A DNA stretch of 64,000 nt from Chryseobacterium sp. 52 (lineage in GTDB: Bacteria > Bacteroidota > Bacteroidia > Flavobacteriales > Weeksellaceae): assembly GCF_002754245.1 (NCBI RefSeq), contig NZ_PEEX01000001.1, positions 62,001 through 126,000 on the forward strand, given 5' to 3'. Positions 43,075 through 50,453 of the stretch are shown here, piece by piece (position 1 is the stretch's first letter; the number at the start of each line of letters is the position of its first letter). The notes under the pieces are model-generated. The model was not told the origin of the DNA, made no database searches, and worked only from the letters and a program-made list of their open reading frames with translations. The position numbers were made by a program, and so were the translations under genes.

Positions 43075-43105
43075 ACCGGAGAAAATTTTTTCTCCGGTTT
43101 TTTTT
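43075..43105 (+). terminator. Rho-independent terminator of the two-peptide transcript
   Basis: ACCGGAGAAAA and TTTTCTCCGGT form an 11-bp stem around two bases, followed by a run of eight T from 43098. It lies 7 bases after the second peptide's stop and closes this small operon. Confidence 0.85.
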
Positions 43106-43298
43106 GCTTTTAGCTTAACTTATTATTTTTCGAAGAACTTCGAAGATATAGTCTATCAATTTAATATATTAATAAACTAGTTAAAATATTTCAGTAAAAA
43201 ATATAAATTAATGAATAATTTAAACTTTAATAAAATATCATATTCACAACAAATAATGTTAAATAACTAAACAATAATCAATCGATACATATTTTTCA

Positions 43299-43306
43299 TA
43301 CATTTG
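43299..43306 (+). promoter_or_regulatory. candidate -7 box of the first M43 protease gene
   Basis: TACATTTG matches TAnnTTTG exactly and lies 30 bases before the start codon. No convincing TTTG was found at the usual upstream spacing. Confidence 0.4.
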
Positions 43307-43336
43307 TGATACATTCAAACCACAAAATAATAATTT

Positions 43337-44338
43337 ATGAAAAAAGCAGTATTAGGAGTATTGATTACTCTTTTCGTCTCGTGTAACAACGAAACCGAAA
43401 ATCTCGCCACAGAAAATGCCAACACAGATCAACCTGTTATGGCAGACAAAGGAATAGCCATTTGCGGCTCAGATGTTGTGAGACAGAAATTCCTTTCAGA
43501 GAATCCTGACGCAGCTCAGCGTATGTTTCAGATAGAAAACAACACCGCTGCATTCATTGAGCAAAAGAACATGGGTAAAGTTTTACCTGACGGAAGTGTT
43601 GAAATTCCTGTAATTTTCAATGTTCTGTACACCAATACCACCAACAATGTCTCGGATGCAAGAATAAATTCTCAGATTGATGTTCTGAACAAAGCTTTTG
43701 CTTCAACGCATGCCAATGTTTCTAATATCCCTGCAGCATTTCAGCCTTTAAATGCAGGCGATACAAAGATCAAATTCAGATTGGTACAAATCAACAGAAA
43801 ATCGACCACAACATCCAACTGGGCTCCTGATGACAAAATGAAAAAAACAACGACAGGAGGGATCAATGCTACAGACCCAACCAAATATCTAAACATCTGG
43901 GTAGTCAATTACATGCCTTACCAGACAGGATATGTTTTAGGATATGCCACTTTCCCTGAATCTGCAGGTCTTTGGAATGACGGTGTTGTCATGATGGATG
44001 AGTATGTAGGTGAAGGCGGACCGGTTGCCACGCATAATAAAGGAAGAGTTACCGTACACGAAGTAGGACATTACCTGAACCTTAGACACATCTGGGGAGA
44101 CGCTAATTGCGGAAATGACTTTGTAGACGACACACCTCAACAGATAACACTTCACAGAGGAGTTCCGTCTTATCCTAAAAATGAAACTTGTGGCGGAGTA
44201 TCCCGCTCTGTAATGTTTATGAATTATATGGACTATTCTGATGAAACCACTTTATTCATGTTTACGAAAAAACAGAACGACAGAATGCAGGCTTCTATTT
44301 CAGCTAACGGTCCAAGAGCAGGACTGAGACTATTGTAA
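43337..44338 (+). CDS. M43-type (pappalysin/cytophagalysin) zinc metalloprotease lipoprotein, copy 1
   Basis: The 333-residue product starts with a lipoprotein signal ending LFVSC (Cys16). The catalytic zinc motif is HEVGHYLNLRHIWG (His241), the extended HExxHxxGxxH form, and the Met-turn is in MFMNYMDYSDE. ISICGSDVVRQKFLSENPD-type N-terminal and GKVLPDGSVEIPVIFNVLY segments are shared with the second copy at 47397. M43 proteases are secreted enzymes that can digest host or environmental proteins. It is a single gene with a terminator after it. The zinc ligands are complete, so it is probably active. Confidence 0.88.
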   Translation: MKKAVLGVLITLFVSCNNETENLATENANTDQPVMADKGIAICGSDVVRQKFLSENPDAAQRMFQIENNTAAFIEQKNMGKVLPDGSVEIPVIFNVLYTNTTNNVSDARINSQIDVLNKAFASTHANVSNIPAAFQPLNAGDTKIKFRLVQINRKSTTTSNWAPDDKMKKTTTGGINATDPTKYLNIWVVNYMPYQTGYVLGYATFPESAGLWNDGVVMMDEYVGEGGPVATHNKGRVTVHEVGHYLNLRHIWGDANCGNDFVDDTPQQITLHRGVPSYPKNETCGGVSRSVMFMNYMDYSDETTLFMFTKKQNDRMQASISANGPRAGLRLL

Positions 44339-44361
44339 GATACAATTATTATAAAGTACAG

Positions 44362-44392
44362 AGTCCCCAAATGATTTGGGGACTTATTTTTT
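44362..44392 (+). terminator. Rho-independent terminator after the first M43 protease gene
   Basis: AGTCCCCAA and TTGGGGACT form a 9-bp or longer stem around a short loop, followed by a T-rich tract. It separates the protease gene from the two-component operon downstream. Confidence 0.8.
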
Positions 44393-44408
44393 TTATTCTT
44401 TCATGCAA

Positions 44409-44424
44409 TCCGTAAAAACACGGA
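44409..44424. promoter_or_regulatory. candidate regulator site, same motif as at 12332
   Basis: TCCGTAAAAACACGGA is a palindrome-like site (TCCGT / ACGGA arms) 89 bases before the start of the following gene and about 50 bases before GAGATTTG, an imperfect -7 box. It matches the tail-collar upstream motif at 13 of 16 positions. The LuxR-type response regulator encoded in this operon is an obvious candidate to bind it. Confidence 0.45.
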
Positions 44425-44512
44425 AAATAAACAGGAAAAAACACAGCGGTTTAACCTAATTTTTTTACGAGATTTGTGCTACTAACTAACATTGTCTTAT
44501 AAATCTAACGTT

Positions 44513-45052
44513 ATGAAAACAAAACCTACTTTAAAGCCCGGGGCACTTGAAGAAACTTCAGGTGCAAATACCATTGCTTCAGAGCTTGTTCGGAAGTTAA
44601 TTGCCAACTACAGAGACAACCAGATGCAGGCAGTTAATAAAGAATTAGGAATTACCGACTCCCACTCGATATGGTTTGATCTTCCTAAGCTAAAAAAATT
44701 CATTGCAAGTGTAGAAGACGAGGCTAAAAAGGCAAATCCTGAAGCTTCCGAAGAAGATTTAGGCATCAGGTTTTATTATGCTGCCTATCCAAAAGCTGAC
44801 GACTGGGCCATTATGGAAAGCCATCCGGTAGAAAGAGAATATGCAGAAAGACATACTCTTGTTATGATTCCTACATTAAAAAAAGAAGACGAAACAGGCA
44901 AAATGCTTAACCATGATTTCTGTCCCTCAAATGATGGATCAACATTGGCCATGACATCAAAAGCCAAACAACCCATCAACCTGGAAGCCCTTGCAGAAAA
45001 CCATGGGACATTGTCTCCACCACACGATCCAAGAGGAGAAGAATTCCCTTAA
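44513..45052 (+). CDS. hypothetical protein (179 aa), first gene of two-component operon
   Basis: The ATG start opening MKTKPTLKPGALEETSG is preferred over a TTG seven codons earlier. The product is soluble, with a middle region (about 65-120) of charged helix and FYYAAYPKADDWAIME, and a Pro/Gly-rich end (SPPHDPRGEEFP). No family was recognised. It lies 30 bases before the membrane gene of the histidine-kinase operon, behind the 16-base motif, so it may be a target or partner of that system. Confidence 0.65.
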   Translation: MKTKPTLKPGALEETSGANTIASELVRKLIANYRDNQMQAVNKELGITDSHSIWFDLPKLKKFIASVEDEAKKANPEASEEDLGIRFYYAAYPKADDWAIMESHPVEREYAERHTLVMIPTLKKEDETGKMLNHDFCPSNDGSTLAMTSKAKQPINLEALAENHGTLSPPHDPRGEEFP

Positions 45053-45082
45053 TCCAATAATTTATTTTACCCTACAACAAAC

Positions 45083-45733
45083 ATGACTGATTTTCAGAAG
45101 ATGCTTCAGGAGTCCTTGATCTGGACGGAAGGACTCGCTGCCATAATATCGCTTATTTACTATAACCGTGGTAATAAAGAGCGGTATTGGAAGTATTTTT
45201 CTATGTATCTTATCATCATGTTCCTGTGCGAAGTAATAGGAAAATGGGGCCATCTGCTTATAGAATATGACAAGCCAAAGTTTTTTAATTATTTTGTAAT
45301 TCCTATTGAGTTTCTTTTCTTTTATTGGCTATATGCCGCAAAGTCACTGGGAAGGCCGAAACTTTTCTACGCTCTGTCACTACTCTATTTATTATCATTT
45401 ATACCCAGCGAAATATTCTTTACCACCAAAAAGATAATTTTCTCTTTTAATTATACATTCGGATGCCTTATGTTAATGGTTCTGGTTATTATGGAGTACT
45501 ATAAACAGATTAACTCTGCAGAAATCTTAAACTTTAGCCGAAATAAGATGTTTTATATCAATTTAGGGGTTACTTTATTCTATATCGGAACCTTACCTTT
45601 CTGGACATTTTTCAGTCTTCTGGCTAAGTATAAAGAACTGTGGGATATGTATTTTAATTATTTTCTGGTATCCGGAATTATAATGTATCTTTTATTCTCA
45701 ATTTCATTCATATGGGGAAAACGGAGCTCATAA
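45083..45733 (+). CDS. polytopic membrane protein, possible sensor partner of the kinase
   Basis: The 216-residue protein has about six or seven hydrophobic helices covering most of its length (for example YFSMYLIIMFLCEVIG, FFNYFVIPIEFLFFYWLY). It overlaps the following histidine kinase gene by 22 bases. The kinase has only one N-terminal helix and no sensor domain, so this protein may sense the signal for it. The family is not recognised; the sensor role is inference from overlap and topology. Confidence 0.65.
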   Translation: MTDFQKMLQESLIWTEGLAAIISLIYYNRGNKERYWKYFSMYLIIMFLCEVIGKWGHLLIEYDKPKFFNYFVIPIEFLFFYWLYAAKSLGRPKLFYALSLLYLLSFIPSEIFFTTKKIIFSFNYTFGCLMLMVLVIMEYYKQINSAEILNFSRNKMFYINLGVTLFYIGTLPFWTFFSLLAKYKELWDMYFNYFLVSGIIMYLLFSISFIWGKRSS

Positions 45734-46497
45734 TAACTATTATTTTATTCAACATTTTCTTTGTGTTGTTTGTAGCTGCTGTCATGGTATACATCAGAAA
45801 ATACAAGCAACGCAAAAGAGAATATATAAATGAAATTGAAGTAAAGAATGAAATTCACAAGCGGGAAATCCTCGCCACTCAGCTTGAAATTCAGCAGGCT
45901 ACTATGCAACAGATCGGACGTGAGCTTCACGACAATATCGGTCAGAAACTGACGCTGGTAAGTCTGTACACCCAACAGCTTCTCTACGAAAACAGGGTTC
46001 CGGAAGTAAGCGAAAGAATCGATCAGGTTTCTCAGATTATCAACCAGTCACTTCAGGACCTGAGAAGTCTTTCAAAAACACTGACTGACGACAATATCAA
46101 CCAAAAGGAAATTGTCACTCTGATTCAGGAAGAAGTAGACAATACCAATACTTTCAAAAGATGCCATGTCACTTTTGAACACAATTTTAAACAGCTCGAT
46201 CTGGGTTTTGTTCACAAAAATGTGCTCCTCAGAATTACCCAGGAATTTATTCAGAACAGCATCAAGCATGCCAGCTGTAAAAATATTTTTATCAACCTGA
46301 CCACTTCTGAAGATATCCTTTGGGAGCTTACTCTTAAGGATGACGGTGTCGGATTTGACAGTACTAAAACAAAATCCAACGGCATCGGCCTGACGAACAT
46401 GAAAAACAGAGCGGCCATCATAGGAGCTGATTTCAGCTTCGAGAGCATTGAAAACACAGGAACTACACTCAATATTATTCTAAAAAAACAGCCATGA
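45712..46497 (+). CDS. sensor histidine kinase (HisKA_3/NarX-like)
   Basis: The 261-residue kinase has one N-terminal transmembrane helix (about 5-24), a coiled-coil (about 30-60), the HisKA_3 phosphorylation motif MQQIGRELHDNIGQKLTLV with His73, and the HATPase domain with N-box QEFIQNSIKHA and G-boxes DDGVGFD and GIGLTNMKNRA. It lacks a periplasmic sensor. Kinases of this subfamily pair with LuxR/NarL-type response regulators, which the next gene (overlapping by 4 bases, ATGA) encodes. Confidence 0.92.
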   Translation: MGKTELIITIILFNIFFVLFVAAVMVYIRKYKQRKREYINEIEVKNEIHKREILATQLEIQQATMQQIGRELHDNIGQKLTLVSLYTQQLLYENRVPEVSERIDQVSQIINQSLQDLRSLSKTLTDDNINQKEIVTLIQEEVDNTNTFKRCHVTFEHNFKQLDLGFVHKNVLLRITQEFIQNSIKHASCKNIFINLTTSEDILWELTLKDDGVGFDSTKTKSNGIGLTNMKNRAAIIGADFSFESIENTGTTLNIILKKQP

Positions 46498-47135
46498 AAA
46501 AAACAATAGTGATTGTTGACGACCATATTCTTATTGCTAAAGCATTAGAAGGGATCATTGATAATTTTAATGAATTCGAAGTAATTTACGTATGTGAGAA
46601 CGGGAAAGATCTGATTGAAAAGTTTGAAAATAACGAAAAAATTCCGGACATCGTCCTGCTGGATATCAGTATGCCGATCATGGACGGTTTTGAGACCGCA
46701 GCCTGGATTACCCAAAATCATCCGGCCATCAAAGTAATGGCTCTCAGTATGCAGGGTGATGACAACAGCGTCATTAAAATGATTAAAAACGGTGCCAAAG
46801 GATATTTACTGAAAAACACCCATCCCAAGGATCTGGAAACCGCATTAACGAAATTAAATTCAGATGGATTCTTCTATCCGGAATGGGCTTCCAAAATCAT
46901 ATTCTCTAACCTGAACAAAGACAAGGAAACAGAAAATGCAATAAGAATCTCTGACCGTGAAAGAGAATTCCTGAAATACACCGTAACAGAGCTGAGTTAC
47001 AAAGAAATTGCAGACAGAATGTGTTGCAGTCCAAGAACGGTAGAAAGTTACCGTGATCAGCTGTGTGATAAATTAGATCTGAAAACACGGGTAGGACTGG
47101 CTGTTTTTGCTATTAAAAATGGTTTTGCAGGTTAA
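46494..47135 (+). CDS. LuxR/NarL-family response regulator
   Basis: The 213-residue regulator has a receiver domain with the acidic pair DD (9-10), phosphoacceptor Asp57 in IVLLDISMP and Lys in KGYLLKN, followed by a LuxR-type helix-turn-helix: LSYKEIADRMCCSPRTVESYRDQLCDKL (about 164-191). It is translationally coupled to the kinase. The 16-base motif upstream of its operon and upstream of the tail-collar genes is a plausible binding site, not yet shown. Confidence 0.92.
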   Translation: MKKTIVIVDDHILIAKALEGIIDNFNEFEVIYVCENGKDLIEKFENNEKIPDIVLLDISMPIMDGFETAAWITQNHPAIKVMALSMQGDDNSVIKMIKNGAKGYLLKNTHPKDLETALTKLNSDGFFYPEWASKIIFSNLNKDKETENAIRISDREREFLKYTVTELSYKEIADRMCCSPRTVESYRDQLCDKLDLKTRVGLAVFAIKNGFAG

Positions 47136-47339
47136 TTTTAACGGGACATTTTATGTTAAAAATTTAAACCAATTTAAGTAAGTTGCTATAATTTTTTTAA
47201 GTGAAAATAAATTATATAGTAAAATATTTAAACACACTTTGGCTATATTATTAAAATTCAACAAAAACCGATAAAACATAAATATTATTCAATAACAATA
47301 GGCTTTAAATGAAAAATATACAAATATTTGTAAAAATAT

Positions 47340-47371
47340 TTTGTGTATTAATTTTTTATAATATAAATTTG
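47340..47371 (+). promoter_or_regulatory. candidate promoter of the second M43 protease gene
   Basis: TTTG (47340-47343) and TAAATTTG (47364-47371) are separated by 20 bases, close to the Bacteroidota TTTG-N19-TAnnTTTG pattern. The start codon lies 25 bases further on. Confidence 0.5.
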
Positions 47372-47396
47372 GAGACCAAACCATTTATAATTTATT

Positions 47397-48413
47397 ATGA
47401 AAAAACTATTATTCGGAGCTCTCGTTCTGAGCTTCATGTCTGCCTGTAACAATGATAATATTTCCAACCAGGAAGATATATCTCAAGATCCAGGCACTCC
47501 TTCCAGTCTTTTGTCATCAAAGAGAGCATGCCCTTCTGATCTTATAAGAGAAAAGGCTCTTAAAAACGATCCGGCATTAAGAGCCAGATTTGATGCCAAT
47601 GAATTACAGTCAGAAAATTTCTCGAGAGACATTATGATGGGCAAAGTACTTGCAGACGGAACTGTTGAAATCCCGGTTGTTTTCAACGTGATCTACAGTA
47701 CTACCGCTCAAAATGTTTCTGATGCAAAAATTGCAGAACAAATCGCAGTATTGAATGCAGACTATGGTGCTACTAATTCTGATATCACTAAAATACCATC
47801 CGCATTTCAGTCTTCTGCAGCAGGTGACGTGAAAATCCGTTTCAAACTGGTTGCCACTAACCGTAAGCAAAATTCAAAATCAGCATGGAGATCTGATCTG
47901 GAAGAAATGAAAAAAACGACTACCGGAGGAATCAATGCAACTGATGCTACTAAAAACATGAATATCTGGGTGGTAAATTCTATCCTTGATGAGAATAATC
48001 AGCCTGGAACATTAGGGTATGCCTATTATCCTGAATCTGCAGGATTATGGTATGACGGTCTTGTGATAGGTTACCAGTATATTGGAAAAACAGGTGCTTC
48101 TGCTCCGTTTAATTTAGGGAGAACCGTTACACATGAAGTGGGTCACTATTTAAACCTACCTCACCTTTGGGGATCATCAAATGCAGGCTGTCAGACAGAT
48201 TACTCTAATGACACTCCTACATCTCCTGGCCCTAATTACGGAACACCATCATATCCGTTAAACAGAGTTTGCGGAGGGGTAAGCCGTTCTCAAATGTTCA
48301 TGAATTACATGGATTATGTAGATGACAAAGCGATGTTTATGTTCTCTGCCAATCAAAAGACAAGAATGCAGGCCGTAGTTGCTGCAGCTGGTCCAAGAGC
48401 CGGATTAAGATAA
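47397..48413 (+). CDS. M43-type zinc metalloprotease lipoprotein, copy 2
   Basis: The 338-residue product has a lipoprotein signal ending SFMSAC (Cys17), zinc motif HEVGHYLNLPHLWG (His246) and Met-turn MFMNYMDYVDD. It matches the copy at 43337 in length and in most blocks (GKVLADGTVEIPVVFNVIY, KKTTTGGINATDATKNMNIWVV), so the two are duplicates lying on either side of the two-component operon. The N-terminal 50 residues differ most. The function is extracellular proteolysis by family; the substrate is unknown. Confidence 0.88.
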   Translation: MKKLLFGALVLSFMSACNNDNISNQEDISQDPGTPSSLLSSKRACPSDLIREKALKNDPALRARFDANELQSENFSRDIMMGKVLADGTVEIPVVFNVIYSTTAQNVSDAKIAEQIAVLNADYGATNSDITKIPSAFQSSAAGDVKIRFKLVATNRKQNSKSAWRSDLEEMKKTTTGGINATDATKNMNIWVVNSILDENNQPGTLGYAYYPESAGLWYDGLVIGYQYIGKTGASAPFNLGRTVTHEVGHYLNLPHLWGSSNAGCQTDYSNDTPTSPGPNYGTPSYPLNRVCGGVSRSQMFMNYMDYVDDKAMFMFSANQKTRMQAVVAAAGPRAGLR

Positions 48414-48433
48414 TATATATTGTATAAAAATAG

Positions 48434-48464
48434 AAAACCTTCCCGCGTGCGGGAAGGTTTTTTT
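48434..48464 (+). terminator. Rho-independent terminator after the second M43 protease gene
   Basis: AACCTTCCCGC and GCGGGAAGGTT form an 11-bp GC-rich stem around two bases, followed by TTTTT. The A-run on the other side may also serve the convergent M1 peptidase gene. Confidence 0.85.
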
Positions 48465-48480
48465 ATAGCTAAAACTCATT

Positions 48481-50346
48481 CTATAAAGTTCTGACATTAT
48501 TTTCAGGGGTATAATCCATAAAGATATCTCCATCTAACATCACAGATTTAACTTTCTTCTTGATAGGAACCGTAAGATCCGTCTGCTTTTGATTTTTTTC
48601 CCAAAGCCCGGGCGAAAAGTGAAGTTTTTCAACAGTCCCGTCTTCATAATTTAAAACAGCGTCAAAAGGAATCGCAAATCCGCCTACATTATCTACATTC
48701 ACTGTCAGAAGATCATTAAGCTGAGAAGCACGGGTTATTTTTAAATCAATATAATTATTGGTATAAAACCAGTTTTGAAAGAACCAGTTCAGATTTTTAC
48801 CGGAACCTGTATTCATAGAATTAAAATAATCCCACGGCACAGGATGCTTTCCATTCCAGTTATCCATATAATGCAGAAGCGCTTTTTTGAACAAATCATC
48901 TCCTAAGTAGTCTTTCAAAGCAAGGTAAGACAGGGAAGCTTTTACGTAGGAATTATTTCCATATCCGGCACCGCTTACCTGCGTGCTCATGGTAATAATC
49001 GGCTGATCCTGTTCAGCAGAAGGATCTTTAATCCACTTTTTAACCCTAAAGTTTTTATAAAATTCTTTTGCAGCAGCTTCACCGTTTTCATCAATCCCGA
49101 TCAGATATTCCAGTGTTGTTGCCCAGCCTTCGTCCATAAACGCATAACGGGTTTCGTTGATTCCCATATAAAAAGGGAAATAGGTATGCGCAATCTCGTG
49201 GTCTGCCGTAAGTCTTGCATCGCGAAGATCGTCAGGGATACTGGTATCATTAATCATCATTGGATATTCCATATCAGCATATCCCTGAATAGCAGTCATG
49301 ACATTATAAGGATATTCCACACCCGGCCATTTTTTGGAAAACCAGTCCAGATTATAACGCATCCAGTCTACATATTGCTCGAAATCTTTCGCTCCGCTCT
49401 TATATCCGGACTGCACACTGGTTCTTTTTGTTTTTAACTGAACACTAGCCGCATCCCAAACGTAGTGATTGCTTAACGCAAAACAGAAATCTGTAATATG
49501 GCTGGCTTTGAATTTCCAGACATTCCACTTATTCGGTTTGGTTACTTTTCCGGATTTCATTTCCTGCTCTGTAGCAATATGCATTACTTTATCACTTTTT
49601 AAAGAAGCTTTATATCTTTTCAGATATTCCGGCTGAAGTACAGCATCAGGATTCAGAAAATCTCCGGTAGCCCAAACTACAAAATTCTTTGGAGCAGAGA
49701 TCGCGAAATTATAATCATTAAAGTCATTATAAAACTCCTGTCTGTCAGAATGAGGAAGCATATCCCATCCATTGTAATCGTCATACACGGAAATTCTCGG
49801 GAAAGAATAGGCAACATAAAAAGTTTCAGGATCTATCTGCCCTTCCCTTCCGCTCTGTACAGAAAGCGGATATTCCCATTCTATTTTCACTTCGGCTTTG
49901 GATCCGGCTTTAAGCGCTTTATTAAGCTTTACTTTTTCTACCGTTCCCCAGTCGTCGCTGTTTATTGTATACTTATCCCCGTTTACGATAAAAGATTTAA
50001 TATGAAGACCTGAAGACAGGAAATCTTTAGAGACGGAACCTGATCTGGGAGACTGTGGTTTATGAAGGTTATTCACAAATCTGATAGCTAAATCACTAAG
50101 TTCATTCGGGCTGTTATTCGTGTATGTGATGGTTTCTTTCCCCGAAACCATTTTGGTTGCAGCATCTACTTTCACTTCTACATTGTAAACTCCTTTATTC
50201 TGCCAGTAATTTTTGCCCGGAGCACCGGAAATATCCCGGGTTCCTTTTTCATAGGCATTTTTAATATTTCTCGGCATATACAGCTCCTGAGCTGAGACCT
50301 GCTGTATGGCAACAGTCGCTATCAGGGCATAAAGAAATCGTTTCAT
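48481..50346 (-). CDS. M1-family (aminopeptidase N-like) metallopeptidase, copy 1
   Basis: The 621-residue product has a signal peptide (cleaved near residue 19, VSAQ) and the M1 zinc motif HEIAH (near residue 383) followed by exactly 18 residues and Glu (FMDEGWA), i.e. HExxH-x18-E. The N-terminal beta domain (about 45-230) and C-terminal portion are shorter than in classical aminopeptidase N. The usual GxMEN loop is represented by YADMEYPMM. It is probably periplasmic. A second, longer paralog lies at 56064. Confidence 0.9.
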   Translation of the reverse strand: MKRFLYALIATVAIQQVSAQELYMPRNIKNAYEKGTRDISGAPGKNYWQNKGVYNVEVKVDAATKMVSGKETITYTNNSPNELSDLAIRFVNNLHKPQSPRSGSVSKDFLSSGLHIKSFIVNGDKYTINSDDWGTVEKVKLNKALKAGSKAEVKIEWEYPLSVQSGREGQIDPETFYVAYSFPRISVYDDYNGWDMLPHSDRQEFYNDFNDYNFAISAPKNFVVWATGDFLNPDAVLQPEYLKRYKASLKSDKVMHIATEQEMKSGKVTKPNKWNVWKFKASHITDFCFALSNHYVWDAASVQLKTKRTSVQSGYKSGAKDFEQYVDWMRYNLDWFSKKWPGVEYPYNVMTAIQGYADMEYPMMINDTSIPDDLRDARLTADHEIAHTYFPFYMGINETRYAFMDEGWATTLEYLIGIDENGEAAAKEFYKNFRVKKWIKDPSAEQDQPIITMSTQVSGAGYGNNSYVKASLSYLALKDYLGDDLFKKALLHYMDNWNGKHPVPWDYFNSMNTGSGKNLNWFFQNWFYTNNYIDLKITRASQLNDLLTVNVDNVGGFAIPFDAVLNYEDGTVEKLHFSPGLWEKNQKQTDLTVPIKKKVKSVMLDGDIFMDYTPENNVRTL

Positions 50347-50453
50347 ATCTCTAATTTTTAAAAATAAGTATCAAAATTAGCGAAAATGTGACACAGCACA
50401 GTCATTTCTTTTATAATAATGTTTTATGAATATTAGTTTTCAATTTATTTTTT

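Noticed and set aside
44492..44512. Upstream TTG start for the 179-residue gene
   Set aside because: The ATG at 44513 gives a normal start; the extra seven codons look like leader sequence.
47309..47450. Short frame before the second M43 protease starting MKNIQIFVKIF
   Set aside because: It is A/T-driven, runs into the protease gene in another frame and overlaps its promoter.
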